Shown here in pieces: positions 45,138 through 58,475 of a stretch of 64,000 nucleotides of DNA. The number at the start of each line of letters is the position of its first letter. Positions within the stretch are counted from its first letter, which is position 1. Made by a program: the position numbers and the translations under genes. The notes below the pieces were generated by a model. It was not told the DNA's origin. It was given only the letters and a program-made list of their open reading frames with translations, and did not search any database. Source of the DNA: Lagopus muta (lineage: Eukaryota; Chordata; Aves; Galliformes; Phasianidae); NCBI RefSeq assembly GCF_023343835.1, contig NC_064437.1, forward strand, positions 50,480,972 to 50,544,971, in the 5' to 3' direction.

Positions 45138-47218
45138 GTAAGAAAGCTCAGGGGTGGGATTTCTTATTTTTCTTTGTGTGAAATGTGAGGAACATTCTGA
45201 AGATGTTAGTTTGGAGGGTTTCACAGAAAGAAAAAGTTGAAGCATGTCTCAAAAAAGAAATAAAAATGGTAATTATTTGACAAACAAGTAGTAAGTGGAA
45301 GACTGATCTCTTGAAAATAGATTAAATATCTTACGGTTTGAATAGACCGCTTCAAATCCAAATATTGCAATGCAATTGTTTTAAAATGTTGGTTTCTAGA
45401 ACAAAAGGTCTGATCTGTGATTTTTCCAGTACAAATTCTAGAGAACCTAAATGGTACATGTATTTTAAGCAGGCTGACCTGGTAGGTTTAACAAAATGTT
45501 TTATTTTGTTAACAAATAGTCTATTTTTTTTTTTTTTTTTTTTAAGAGAAAAAATGCAACATGAGTAATGTTTTCTGTCATCCCTATGAAGTATCCTGCC
45601 TGAACTTTGAGAAAGTTCAGGTGTTCAATTTATTCAGAGCTTAATCCTTTTACCAAGCTGCTAATGGTCTGAGGCATGGAAAATTTGATTTCCATGATGT
45701 GTGCTGGCATGAAGACTTACAAGGAAGAGTAAATGTCAAAAATTAATTGTGAGAGGTGTTGTGTATCCAATGATCTATATCCTGTCTCTCCCCCCCATCC
45801 TCCCAAAGAAAAAAAGCCACACGACTGCACAGCACACCTTGACTGTAGGATACTGTTTATTTTGATGCTTGCACAGAGGCTTTACCTGATCGTCTTGAAG
45901 CAGTGGGAGAACACTGTTATATGTGATCTAAAGAGGAGGTTGGGCCTGCCCTACAAACTAATGATTTTTAATGAGCCAGAATACACAGGCTGTACAAGCC
46001 TGTGCCAACTTTGACAACATACAGTTTGTGGCTCTTGTATTAAAAAAATCAAAATCAGCTTGGTGTTGTGTTTAAGTAGAGCTATAATATCTCTAAGAGT
46101 GATATGCCATGATGAGTTTTTCCTTTCTTACCACATACTATCCCTTGCTAAATTTGGGATCTTTTGCCACTGAAATCTTTTAATCTAAGTGAGAATACAA
46201 TGTTAGCGAGGAAGAACATGTTTCATTGCAACCATGCTACAGCTGAGCCTAAGCACGATGAAGCAGAGCACCATGCAGGTGTCTTACTCACATGGAACAG
46301 ACCCTGCCCACAAGTGCCATTGCACTGGAGAAGGAACATACTCTTGAAAATATTAGTAAATATTAGTAATTCTTTTTTCCTAACTGGAGCAGTAACTGAG
46401 CAGAAAGTTTCTATTGATCATTGCTGTGAATGTGAAAGGCTTAATAGCAGGAGTGACTGTAGCAGAGGGCTCTCTGGGTTATGACAGCACAGCTGTTTTC
46501 TTTTTTAAGCTCTTGAAGAGCTGTAAATGGAGGCTGGCAGCACAGCAGGCAGATCTTACCAGTCTGGTGGGAACTCATGGCTTAGAAGCACTGGGTCCAT
46601 ACTGTGAAATATGCTTGCTTAAAGAGAGAATATTATGGTTATTAATTATCATTATCAGTTGATTTATTATAATTTATTGGCTGACAGTGCTAATGTTCTG
46701 CTGTAATCCTAAATCCTAAATGTAAGAGACAAAATGTCTAATCACTGGTTTGCTGCCTTGAAACTCGGCTCTGTTACATAATTTCTTCCCTCTATCAACA
46801 AATACCAAGAACATTTTCTGTGATGCTGCTTTTGGTGACCATATTACTGATCTGGTCATCCATAAACACCTTATGCACTGTTATTTTATGCATACATGTA
46901 TTTAAGTTACTTTGGAAAACTGATAGTTCATTTTCTGTTTTTTTCATATTTTTATTTCCTGAAATGTAGGTGGAACACTGGAAAGAGTTTTCAGATTGAC
47001 CATCAAACAAAAGACAAACCAAGCTCTACATAGCTACTAAATATCATTACAACTTGTCACTTTTCAGTATGATTTCTGGTTAATTCAGCTTTATTAGCAG
47101 CAACAATTGCAGCAAGTGTGCAAAACCAGATTGTATTATCCCATCTGCATCACTTTTTCCGTTCATTTAGTCAGAGTCTGGGGAGTTTCCCATGCTGAAT
47201 CAGGTATCTTCATTCAGT
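45138..47218. other. Intergenic region between two CR1 copies
   Basis: AT-rich sequence with a T run at about 45524-45543. No gene was recognised. The part around 46630-46690 is strongly AT-rich with several TAATT/ATTAA motifs, but nothing specific can be claimed. Confidence 0.6.
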
Positions 47219-47515
47219 AAGTCATAAAATAGAAGAGTTTGAGTTGGAAGGGAACCCTTGAAGGTCATCCAGCGCAACTCCCCTGCAAAGACCAGGGACA
47301 TCCACAGTTAGATCATGTTGCTCAGAGTTCCCTCCAGCCCGACCTTGGTTGTCTCCAGGGCTGGGGTGCCCACCACCTCTCTGGGCAACCTGTGTGCCTC
47401 ATCACTCATAGCGTAAGAAACTTCTTCCTTATGTCTGATCTAAGTCTCTCCTCTTGTAGTTTGAAGCCGTTTTCCCTTGTCCTATCACAGCAGACCCTTC
47501 TAAGTAGTCTCTCCC
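47219..47515 (-). mobile_element. CR1 LINE fragment
   Basis: Reverse-orientation CR1 3' segment: 'tttgagttggaagggaaccc', 'aaggtcatccagcgcaactc', 'tctccagggctggggtgccc', 'cctctctgggcaacctgtgt', then the 'ccttgtcctatcacagcaga' block. The terminal octamer zone at 47221-47232 is present but decayed. About 300 bases remain, and no open frame survives. Confidence 0.88.
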
Positions 47516-48296
47516 TTCTTTCTTTTATTCCTTTCTTTCTTATATATATATTTCTTAATGTTTTCAGAACTTTCACTATTAGGCAGTTATCCTATTGTAT
47601 AGATAGCACAGAAAAATATGGACTGTGGGTATAGGCCAGGTGTTGTTCACTGGGTTTTCTAAAATGTCTTGAATGATTGGAGGCAAGGATGAATAAAGGA
47701 TAACGAGCCCAGACTTGAATTACTAGAAATCTGTTGAAGCCAAATATGCTAGGAGAAAATCTGTGCTCTTCGGTGTGAATTTAAAGCAGTGCTTAAAACA
47801 ATAACTCTGAGGAATAGGCAGTACGTGGTGGTATTGCCACCTGCATGTTCCTGTGTGCAGGGAAAGGGGGAGGATTCAGAAAAGTGGCTAAGATTATAAC
47901 AACAAGATAAATGAAGAGTTTGGTGGTGGTTGTCATGTAACTGTGGTGATGAAACCGCTTCCAGGCACCACATGGGGCACTGGATGGATGGTGTTTCTCA
48001 GCCCCTTGGGAAAAAGCAGCTTATGGAGAGCAAAGGATTAATTTTTCAACATTGTTTTTACTGAGGAAAAAGTCAACTAATTGAAATTCATTCACTTCAT
48101 GTGGTGTGTGGTATGTGTAGGTGCAGCATCCGAAATCCAACACGAGAGACATGATTTTGGCAACAACAAAGCAGCAGATGCTTGTGACAACTGGGTGGTG
48201 CAACAGATTTCTCTTTTGCTACCTAAGTCAGATGTTTTTCACTGAAATTAAGGTTTAAATGCAATGTTAAGATATCATCTTAGTACCAGCAGGAGA

Positions 48297-48324
48297 TATA
48301 TATAGATATATATATGTATACACA
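48297..48324. repeat. TA-rich simple repeat
   Basis: Imperfect (TA)n interrupted by GA and GTA units, followed by 'cacac'. No function inferred. Confidence 0.75.
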
Positions 48325-51300
48325 CGGTTGAGGTATGACCTTGGCTTCTTTTACATTGATATTTTCAACTCAGCAAAGCAAATGAGTGCATTTAGGAAGA
48401 AATAAAGGAAGGAGGGGGGAAAACTAATTTTGGAAAAGCATCATCTCCTCCAATACTTCGGAACCACTTTTTGCAGTATATAAAGGCTAACAGAACTGTC
48501 ACAGGCTTCCATGAAGTGCCGGTCATGAAAACATCCAAGTGGAAGAATTGAAAAGCTTATTTAAACGTAAATCTGCACATCTGTACAACTGCACTGGTTT
48601 TTGCTGTGTGAAGTGGCAGCTTAGACTTGAGATTGTGAACCATGTCTATTTTTGTGATGGTTTCCTTTTGGTTTTCTTCTCTACTGCTTTGTTTATCATT
48701 TAGTGATGGAGCAGTGATTTGTGGGAAGAGCTGAAGCTGGAAACCTTTCTGCAGTAGCTGCACGTCTGTGTGCATTTGGGAACAAGAAAGATGAGTGAAA
48801 CAGGTATTTCTCTCTAGGTTAGAAGGCTGGAAAGAGGGGGTTGGGAGGAAATCTCAGGCTTTATCTATTAGGATTTAGGTGACTGGGAGTTTACTTTGAG
48901 ACTGGTTTTGTTTTTTAGTTCTTTTTTTGTTGTTGTTATTAAGGTTTGAATTGCAACAATGTCACAAGGCTTCATGTTTTCTCATGCAAAACAAGCAACA
49001 CATGATTTTTCAGTACCTTCTAGTTCCTGAAACAGGTATGTATTGGGGCAATGCTGCAGATGTAACAGGCTGCTTAGAAAATGGCAATCGCAGAAAGTTT
49101 GTGTATAATGCAAACTAAAATGTAATGTAAATGACATGACAAGCAAACAAGTAAGCAGTAGGCAACACAAAAATGGAACCAGTGTCAAGTGTATGCATGT
49201 ATTGTAGTTAACTTCTGAAAAATATTGCTTAGAAAACAGGATGAAACATTGTCTCGATGTGGTGTTCTAGTACATCTAGTACTAGATGCTAGTACTGCCG
49301 GAAGGAAAAGAGAATGGGAATTATTTGCCTTAGCAGAGAAGGCAGCTGGTGTACATCATAAAGCCCTGCAAGGTGTACTGTGGTGGAGCTGGAAGATGTT
49401 TTGATTAGTATAGTTAGACCTTGGTTAATAAGTGTTCAGATATGGTATCTGTCAGGTTGGACCATTTTGACACCAAGGATATTTGAAGGCTATTTTTTAG
49501 GTCATCTTGACATTAATGGTACAGTAAGTAGGAAACTAGGCATGAAACTGAACTTCTTTCAGGCAGAGAAATACCTCACACATGGTCAGCACATAAAGGA
49601 GTATCTATTGATCTGAGTTATGAAATCTGTGCTTGAGGAATAGCCCTTGTAAATGTCCTAAAACAACACCTTCACTATTTGTTTGGTGTTTGGAAGTAAC
49701 CCAGAAGCAGATGAAGTGCTGCTGAAGTTCTACTTTGGAAAGTGCCTCTTCTAAGGGATTGTAATGGTGCAAATATGAAAGAATTTTGTCTCTTAAATCC
49801 TGCTGAAATGAACCTTTGGATTTTTCTTGTAATTCTAATACATCTCATCACACTTGAGCCTAATGGTATTAATTGAATCTTGCCTTATGTAACTCAGCTG
49901 CTTGTTCAGTTGCAAGAAAAATATCAAGCAGAAATCACAGTCAATCAATGAGAAAAGTTCTTAGCAACAGAGGTGTTGCTCATTTACTGCTCAGGGAGCT
50001 GTTTGGGCTAGTGAGGAGTGTGATAGCGAGGTTATCATTCAAGAACCTCCCCAGTTTAGGAAAATCCGAATACATACAATATCAATATTTATATATTATT
50101 ATTAAATCATCAACGGATGCAGTGAAGGGCTCTGCAGTGTAATTTTCACGTGAAGCACCTTCAGTAATATATCACTTAAAATGAGTATAAACAATTTATA
50201 GTATAGTATCTCTGAAGTTTGTTACAGGCTTGAGCATTACATTTTGTTTACTACAACAGTTTGTACAGCTGTAAGATATCGTACTTTGTATCATCTGCAC
50301 ATCAATAAACACCACTATAAGTTAGGTACTAACAAACTTTCTACAATTCTATGAAATTTTTCCAGAATCACTTAAGAGCAATTCTAAACTGTCCATTTAG
50401 TAAGCTTTGGAAGTAAAGGCCAAGCTGTTTTCTTCCTTAAGTCAATACCCATTAATTTCTAGGCACAATCTGACTTCTTAGTGAATCTCATTTAAAACAT
50501 AACCAAAAGAAGTGATACAAAAAACCGTTTCCATTCTTAGCACAAATATGACCAGCTACCAGGCATTTGTGCTGATTATTCTTAAGAGAACATTGCTCAA
50601 ATAAGGCTTTCACCACCTAGTTTCTGCAACCCATTCTGTCATATATGTTTTCATCAGTTGAGTACAAAAGTCTTGCTAGGGCAGACAGCTCTCAAACAAG
50701 AGCAAACCTTGTGGGTAGGTAGACTTTTCCTTTCCATTGATTAGCAACTTTTATCATTAATAATGAGTCTGTGCACATACTTAAAAAATAAAAAAGAAAT
50801 AGATGTTAAAGTCTCCAGTGAACAATAATTTCTTGCACCAGAGACAGGAGTGTGGCAGGCAGTAAGGGGCTGTTCATCAGGACTGTTTTATTGGTGTGAC
50901 AGGACATTCCATGATGGCTCTGTTGTGCAACACTGTGGAGTGATATGAGATGCCTTGCAGCTTTAGAATGTAGTCTTGTTCTTTTGGAGGAGATAAAAGA
51001 TGCTGCCACTCTTACAGTATGACTTTCTGATTTGTGCAAGGAGGAAGAAAGGTAGCAAGAAAAATCCTCAAATAAACTGATACCGATCCTTTAGCTTCTG
51101 AATCCACGTGCAGTTCATATATGATCACTGAGAAAACAACCAAAGAGAATCAAACCAACAAAAACAATGATTATCTCTTTTAAGGAAACACTGGGTTTGT
51201 TCAGGATTGCTCCCCAGGTGAGGCACTGAGTGTACTGAATGACAGCTGTTAAATTCTGGTTGTGTGGGTGATGTTAAAAGGTGAGTAATCGCTAGGAACA

Positions 51301-51425
51301 GCCTAGATCCACATCATTAAATGCTGATTCCAGAGTTCGATACCTGGAACTGCTCAGGATCCTTCATAACAGCAGATGGATTTTCTAGGGGTTGAGCAAT
51401 CTTCCGACTCAACAGAAGATGATGT

Positions 51426-51431
51426 TTTAAT
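51426..51431 (-). terminator. DRD1C: Candidate polyadenylation signal of the D1C receptor gene
   Basis: ATTAAA on the minus strand about 513 bases after the receptor stop codon. A canonical AATAAA lies further on at 50892-50887, about 1.05 kb after the stop. Which is used cannot be told from sequence. Confidence 0.3.
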
Positions 51432-51943
51432 TAAGCAATTTTTAAAAAGTGTAAACACAGATTATTTTGTATAAATCCAGACACATGGCTTTGAAATAAA
51501 CCTGGAACTAAAACCAAACAAAACTTTCAGACCTGTATGTACCTGTATCATATAAAACCATGAGAGGGGGGAAAAAAAAAAACAAAACAACCCACTGTTT
51601 TTAGTAGCTACATCTAACAGAGTAAGTTTTCTATGTAAATTTTGTTATTACACAATTCTCAGTATCACAAGTTAGTTTGACTGAAGAGCTGGGGCAACCA
51701 GATATGTGGGAAATATCTACCTGCTATAAAAGAGGGTAAGAGGTGAAGGTGGCAGTGGGAAGAGGTCAATGTGTGATTGCTGTGTGCTTTTGGAATGGGG
51801 TTTATACATGTGTCACTCCCCTGGGGTAAAAACAATGTTTCCCATCCCTCTGGTTTGGGATTTTTTGAGAGTATGGGCATGCTTCATGTGTAGGCAGTGA
51901 GCTGTCTCTGTGTGATGGCTGTGTGTGTGAAACATGCAGTTAC

Positions 51944-53281
51944 TTATCCCTCTGGAATGGGGTGACGGTGTCTCTCATGCCTGTCAAGCCCTGTAAAGGC
52001 ATTAATAGTCTCCAGGGGCAGCTCTGACCCATAGTCCAATTGCAAAGTGGCTGTCACACGACAACACTTGGGGCTGCTGCCTGGGCTAGCCTGTGTTGGC
52101 GTACTCATGAGCCTCTTCTCCATGGGGAGCTCCTCTCTGTCTTCCTGCTGAGGACTCACTGCATGGGGCCCAGGCTGCACCCAGGCTGTGACAGTGGTGG
52201 GTGGCATGGTGACAGTGGCTCCCTCCTTTTGGCAGGTGGTGTCCTGGTGGTAGGAGACCAGCTCATTACTGAGGTGGACTCTCTCTACTGCAGCCCTGGT
52301 GGTGCTGCAGCAGAGGGACTGGCAGCCCAGCAGGTTGCTGAAAGCCCGACGGAAGTCTGCATTGAAAGCATAGATGACTGGGTTCACTGAGGAGTTGGCC
52401 CAGCCAAACCATACAAAGACATTGAGGGTGGTTTGGCTGACACATGGTGGCTGCCCTTTGCTGTCGCTCTCAGGCTGGCAGAAAGGTAGCATGCAGTTGA
52501 GCAGGAAGAAGGGCAGCCAGCAGCAAACAAAGACTCCCATTATGATGGAGAGGGTCTGCAGCACCTTGGTCTCCTTGCGCAGGGAGCTCCGCAGACTGGA
52601 GGCAGGCTCCTTGCTGTGGGCTGGGCACTGCCCGCCTGCTCGTTCCAGGGTGGAGATGCGGCGGATCTGGGCCTGGGCAATGCGATAGATCCTAGTGTAG
52701 GTGACGATCATGATGGCCACAGGGATGTAGAAGCTGATGAGGGAGGAGGTGATGGCGTAGGTGCCGTTCAAGCTGACATCGCAGAGGGAGCTGGGGTGCC
52801 TTCTGTCCTTGGTTTTGTGCCAGTGCAGCTGCACGGGGACGAAGGAGATGAGGATGGAGAGGGCCCAGGCCAGGGCGATCATGGCGCAGGCCAGACGCTG
52901 CGTCATCCGGCGCTCGTAGCGAAAGGGACTGGCGATGGCCCAGTACCGGTCCAGGCTGATGATGCAGAGGTGGAGGATGGAGGCGGTGGAGCACATAATG
53001 TCAAAGGCCACCCAGGTGTCACAAAAGTGGCTGCCGAAGAGCCAGAAGCCACCGGCCACCTCAGTGACTGCCTTCCAAGGCATCACCAGGATGGCCACGC
53101 AGAGGTCAGAGACAGCCAACGACAGCACAAACCAGTTGGTGACTTTTGTGCGCAGGTGGCGGAAGCGCAGGACAGCCAGGCACACCAGAGCATTGCCCGC
53201 CAGAGTGCCCAGCACCAGGGCGCCCAGCAGGCAGCCCGTCAGTGCCTGCAGTGCTCTCGGGCCGCCCGCCGTGCTCGCCAT
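51944..53281 (-). CDS. DRD1C: D1-class dopamine receptor, D1C type (avian 'D1D')
   Basis: Rhodopsin-family receptor expected to bind dopamine and raise cAMP through Gs at the plasma membrane. One intronless frame of 445 residues, as usual for D1-class genes. Seven membrane segments with standard anchors: N30 (TM1), D59 (TM2), C87-C167 disulfide, D94 amine contact (TM3), DRY 111-113, serines 179, 180 and 183 for catechol binding (TM5), CWLPFF 254-259 (TM6) and NPVIY 300-304 (TM7). One N-glycosylation site, N172, lies in loop 2; none is in the short N-terminus. C320 is a likely palmitoylation site, followed by a tail of about 125 residues. The third loop is short, as in D1 receptors. The TM core and the tail ([20 protein letters not shown]) fit the D1C subtype absent from mammals, first cloned in chicken as D1D; subtype is from memory, class is certain. 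Confidence 0.9.
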   Translation of the reverse strand: MASTAGGPRALQALTGCLLGALVLGTLAGNALVCLAVLRFRHLRTKVTNWFVLSLAVSDLCVAILVMPWKAVTEVAGGFWLFGSHFCDTWVAFDIMCSTASILHLCIISLDRYWAIASPFRYERRMTQRLACAMIALAWALSILISFVPVQLHWHKTKDRRHPSSLCDVSLNGTYAITSSLISFYIPVAIMIVTYTRIYRIAQAQIRRISTLERAGGQCPAHSKEPASSLRSSLRKETKVLQTLSIIMGVFVCCWLPFFLLNCMLPFCQPESDSKGQPPCVSQTTLNVFVWFGWANSSVNPVIYAFNADFRRAFSNLLGCQSLCCSTTRAAVERVHLSNELVSYHQDTTCQKEGATVTMPPTTVTAWVQPGPHAVSPQQEDREELPMEKRLMSTPTQASPGSSPKCCRVTATLQLDYGSELPLETINAFTGLDRHERHRHPIPEG

Positions 53282-53510
53282 GAGGGCCGCGCCTCGGGCT
53301 ACTCACCGCACCCTGCCGTGCCCGGTGCTGCTCTCTGCCGGCGACTGCGGGGCGGAGGCACCGGCTCGCTGCTTAGCATCGTCCCGGAGTGCGGTGGCCG
53401 AGGAGGTCGGACGGATGGGCCCCCGAGGTCTGCTTCCGTGCTGCTGGGCAGAGCCGCGGCCGCCTACTAGCAGAGGGGCAGTGCTCGTCAGAGCCTTCAC
53501 AGCGCACGGC
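53270..53510 (-). promoter_or_regulatory. DRD1C: GC/CpG-rich 5' region of the D1C receptor gene
   Basis: Immediately upstream of the start codon the DNA is rich in CpG (for example 'ggcgactgcggggcggaggc' near 53339) and falls back to AT-rich by about 53600. It is likely 5'UTR and core promoter. D1-class genes often have a short intron in the 5'UTR; I could not fix one here. Confidence 0.5.
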
Positions 53511-56500
53511 GTGTTCCTGCGTGAGTGCCGAGTAGACTGCAATGAGATGCCTGGTTTCCTAAAGAGCAGGGTAATGCTTGGCATCTGCCTACACTGAGCG
53601 CTACTAAATCTGGGAGGATGCTGTGGAAGCTGCCTTCTCACTACAGTGTAGCAACTCTGTTTTGCTGTTTACTCTTGAGTCGAGAAACCCAGAGGGTGGA
53701 AGCCTCAGACCTCTCCAGCATGGGTTTTTTATTTTGGCAGAAGGCTGTCCGTGCATTTCCACAGAAATTAGCACCCAAAAACTGCCTGTGGAGATTTCAG
53801 CCTAAGGTGTCTTGTGATACATTTCAGTATTTCCATTTGCTTTTACAATGGCATACGTGTTGTTATATAAATGTGTCTTGCATGCATCTACAGCCTGCTT
53901 TAGAGAAGGTGTCCTAATGCAGGGAGGGAATAATCTTTTCTTTTTGAAGAATGCATATGATAATCCCATCACAAGAAAAGGATATGTATGTTGGAACGTG
54001 AATAGCAAAGATCAACTCATGTCATTACTTAGCTTGTCAAATAGGCACCTCTTTCTAGAGGAGATTTTTGTTTTATTTTCTTATTTGCTTCCAACTAAAA
54101 CTGCTTCATCCACCAGTGTCAGTGTAAATAATAGCCAAGCCAGGAACTGTCTGATTTCCTTTGTATGGTGAAGATATTCCTGGTAGTTAAAATAGAGACT
54201 GGAACATTTAACATGAATTTTGAATAGTAAGGCTGGCAGCTTACCCTGTAAAAATTAGCATGTTTGGGATAAGTAGGCTGCATTGTGTCAGCTCATAACA
54301 GATTGTTAACATTTGGTCGTGGCTTTTAAGATTCAAATTGCTTTGTGCCTTGGAGACCATATTCTTCATAGTGCAGCACTGTGTGCTGTTCTTGCTGCTT
54401 CTTTCAGTTCTCTGGGAACTGAAATACATTCCTCATTTGTCTGTAAGACAAACTCTTTATTTAACAATTTAGAATTTTCTCTGATAAAATACATGCTTTA
54501 TTAAAGTAATAGTTGCTGTCAAAATATCATAGGCTGTAAGATGCAAGCAGGCGGCACACTTTGGCTTATTTGGAGCCATCTGTATTTCCACATAAATGGA
54601 TTTTGTCAGCATCTGCTAGCTGTAGGAAGTCTCTGGCTTTTATTCCAGCGCTAAAAACTAAATCTTTATTTGTAAGAACTATATACATTTGCTAATTTTA
54701 TTCGATACATTTGCTCTTCTTTAACAATCTATGAAACGATCCTGAAGAATGGAATCTGTTAAGAATAATACACAAGACAGTAGATGAAATTAAGGCACAC
54801 ATGTACCAAAAATGAAAGCAATGTTTTTGTATGTTCAGCAGTGCTGCTACATGGCTCTATAGCAGAAGGTAGGCAGCATTATGGAAAAACCTGTTTTCAG
54901 TGTCTCCGTATATCTCCAGTTTAGCATTCATTAAAAAGGAAAGTGAATGTGCTCATGCTGTTTTGTGTGCATACGTTTTTATGCAAGTGGCTGAAGTCAA
55001 ATCTAGCTGAGAAGCAGAGTTCTAAAAAATTAAGTTCCTAGAGATGTAATTGAAGTAGGAATTGAGGTAGAAGTGAGAGCCCCTACTGGTAGTCTCACTG
55101 GTAAAAGTCTGTGTTGTGGATACAACTCTTATTAGGCACAACTGAGACCACAAGAAGTGAGATGTTGTTAATGCCCTGATTCTAGAGAAAATATTGACAA
55201 TCACATTTATCTTCCTAGATACCAGGATGCAAGATGCAAATGCTTAAGAAACCATACAGTGAGTCAGAGGCAATGACAGGAATAGAAACACTGCCCCACT
55301 CGTCTTTCTATATTGGTCACGGCAGAGTGAAGAGTAAGCTTATCGCAGAGGGAGGAAAGAGAGATGGGGAAAAACACAACACACTGTGAAAGCCAGTGTG
55401 TTGATAATGTTGCAGACTGTTTTTAAGACATGTGGATGTTCCATGCATTAAACTTATCCAGAATAAAATAGGAAGGGTCCGAGAACGATACTGTAGAAGA
55501 TGCTGCTAGGCTGGGTGAAATAGTCTCTTGTGACTCCAGAATATTTGCAAGCTCATTCTTACTTGAAAAAGGAAACTTGCTCGGAGAATATGTGTAAAAC
55601 ATACTGCAATGTACATAAATGCATGTAATCTCTTCACACTGTACATTTTTTAAATGCCATCATTGTACTGGAAAACTGTCTGCTCAGTGGAACTTTTGTC
55701 AGAAACCCAAACCAGTTTCCTTCTCCCTCTCCTTCCCTTCTGCTTCTCTCACTTCTCTCTCATAAAGCTATCTCATCCAAGACTCAGTGCTCATATATTT
55801 ATAGCACATATTATAGTTAAGCAGAGATCTGATTCAGAACTTAAAATTAAGCCTTTGATAGTGTACTATTACCACATTCAGAGCTCAAGCCTCTGTAGGT
55901 CCCTACTGCACTGGCTGATAAGGTAACTACAGGTCAAACTACATCTGCCATCAGGCAGCCCATGACCCTCCAGGCCAAGGATGTGCCTCCTGGGTGAGCA
56001 TGCAGCCCTTGCACGCTGTGCCACTGTGCTCCTGCCTACTAGCATTGCTCTACAGTGAGGCCCAGCTGGAGGGCACGTATCGCTGCAAGGTCTGAAAGGC
56101 AATGACTGCACGCTGCAGGCCACGCTCATCCAACGCCAGTCGTTACTGCTTTGTCAAATGGATTTAATGTCATCAGAGTTGATCAGCTAGTTCTTTTACT
56201 TCTGATACTTTGTCACAGTGAGTGTAACCAAGTGTATGAAGTAATATTGTTTAGTGGAATGTGATTACACTGTGTAAAGACCCATTGAGGATGTTGGTAA
56301 AATGAATCTCTGAAGAAGTGGTCCACCTTACAGTCTGAATGGCAGCATTTGAATTGCACTAAACTGGGTTTTGTGATTACCTTTGCCACTACTGCTTTTG
56401 AGTGACTTCAAATGCCTTGGAAAAAAATATCATGTAGAATTGAAGGCAAAAACAAAACATCTGAAACAGGGATGATTATCTATCTCTCTACCTATTTATT

Positions 56501-57617
56501 TTGCACTGTATAGCTAAAGAATGTATCCAGCTTTGTGCAAGTGTATGCTTAAATACATGTGTACGTGTATTATCATCTTGACTCTAGGTAATTTATTCCT
56601 GTTTCAGTGCGATGTGAATTTCATTAACCTGATCATATACTGAGACTAGTAATCTATTTGTACAGTGAAGCCAACATTTACTGTTGAAATTAAATAGCAT
56701 TTTTATTACAGAGATATGGCTTACCTGCATAATAGAATTGAAATTCACTGAATAATTCATTGTTTCAGAAGCTGTCTAGACAAGTTAAAGAAAGAATAAT
56801 TAAGTCAGCAGCAAGGTATCAAAAGCATGCTGAGTCTGTTCATGCCCAATAGAAACAGTTTGAATTTGTGATGTCCGAAACAGAGTCCGTGATTGCTCTT
56901 CACATTTTAAGTTAATATGGTCTTAAACTGATAAAAGTGTTTAATAATCAGCTCTTGAATTCAGACAAACAAGCAGAAGAATAATGATTACAGGCAAGTT
57001 GTTCTTCCACAACATTTGCTGGAGTCACAGTGCAGTGAGTACCGAGCAGTGAAGACACCACCTCTTGCATGTTTGGACCACTGAGCAGTTAAGAAGGTAT
57101 CCTTGAGAGATAAGGGAAAGTTTCTTAATATTTTTATTAATCTTTTTTGGAGGAATAATATTTAAAGAAGTTTGAGTGTTAAAGAAAAAGCACCATTGCT
57201 TCTTCTTTATTGCTATTTTCACAAAAGCAAGACAGCATTTTTTACCAGCTCAACAAAAACTGGTGTTTCTTTGCAGAAGCTTTGCTGATCAGGTTCTTTC
57301 ATACCAGGCTAAGGTGTTTTAGTCTACTGTAGTTGACAAATTCTCTAGATGCAGAGTCTCTGTCTTCTCTGCATATGTAATCTAAACAGAAAAGTTCTGT
57401 CTTCTAATGAGTGGATCACTGAGGTTTTGTTTACAGTGAGCTGTGGGTGTGCACTGCAGCACGTCCCACCATCTCCACCCAGATCAGGAGATTTACAGGA
57501 GCACAGTCTGGCTCCCTTTCTGCTCTTGCCCTGAGTTTCCTTCCCACAGATGCCCAGGTGCCCAGGGGAGCAACCAGGTCAGCACACACAGGGATTTCTA
57601 ATGGATGGGTCAGAACA

Positions 57618-57680
57618 TTTCTACATGAACACAATGAGTTGTGTTCATGAGAAATGAGTGTTCATTTCTACATGAACACA
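57618..57680. repeat. Nested inverted and direct repeats with TGAACA half-sites
   Basis: A perfect 11-base inverted repeat (57624-57634 with 57639-57649, loop TGAG) is followed by an 8-base inverted repeat (57658-57665 with 57672-57679). The segment 'catttctacatgaacaca' occurs twice in direct orientation. Four TGAACA/TGTTCA hexamers result. Confidence 0.8.
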
Positions 57681-58444
57681 TATGGAGTTAAATGCTCAGA
57701 TGTTTTTGGAGTTTGCTCAGTGCAGAGATCACAGATGCTGTTTGGGGCATGGCGTGGGCTTCTAGCTGATACTGAGGCATTTGGTTGAGACTCTAGTGAG
57801 CTGTCCTTTTCAATCTAGATGTTCTGTGTAAATCCCTCTCATTGGAAATGCCTGGAGATATCACTGTAGAGTAATAATTTAAATGTAGGTGCAGTATTTT
57901 TAGCTTCCAGGTCTGACACAAAACTTGCGTGTTCTTGCAAAGTGTACATCCTTCTGTCCAGAGGTTCACTTCTGTTTGAATGTCTCCGTTGTTTCCTTAG
58001 CACTGCTGTAATGGCTCTGCTTCCTTCACTGTTCCCTTATTTGAACAATTCTGTTAATGCTGTCATTTTATGAAATTCTACCTTTTTACATATAATTAAT
58101 GTGGTTAGCACATGACTACGGTAAATAATAGATTCTGTTAATAACGAGAGTACAAAAGATGTTTAAGTGATTAAAATAATCAGTAGTTTTAAAAACCTTA
58201 AGACTATGAAAATCAAGTTGTGAGGAGGCTGAAGCAGTGTAGGAGATCCAATCAACTGTCACTTCAATTGCAGCTTCAATATGAACAAACATGAAAGAAA
58301 AGAAGTCATTCAAAGGGTTTACTTTTCAACTGAACATCCCATAACTGTGCATTTTACCACAGCTATCTTGCTTGAATTGCTTCTATTTAATCTTTTCTGT
58401 TAGCAATAAATATGCAAAAAGAATTATATTATTTCTTAAATTTA

Positions 58445-58475
58445 AAGCTGGCTTTATAAATGCAATGACAGTCAA
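58445..58475 (-). repeat. 31-base dispersed inverted repeat, copy 1
   Basis: Pairs as a reverse complement with 59632-59662, 30 of 31 bases matching. The core includes CATTGCATTTATAAAGCCAG on the minus strand. Weaker similarity continues for about 15 bases beyond the CAGCTT end with gaps. It could be two remnants of one ancient interspersed repeat. Confidence 0.75.

Larger units (their letters stand above)
47516..51943. other. Intergenic/3' region downstream of the dopamine receptor gene
   Basis: No coding exon recognised. The right part is probably the receptor 3'UTR (minus strand). The rest is AT-rich DNA with the TA-rich simple repeat at 48297. Short open frames lack domains. Confidence 0.55.

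Noticed and set aside
52616-53470. 284-codon plus-strand open frame
   Set aside because: Antisense shadow of the receptor gene; Gly/Asp/Val-rich without recognisable domains.
55878-56129. GC-richer stretch with an 83-codon minus-strand frame
   Set aside because: No domain, no splice context and no CR1 signature; composition alone is not enough to call a gene.
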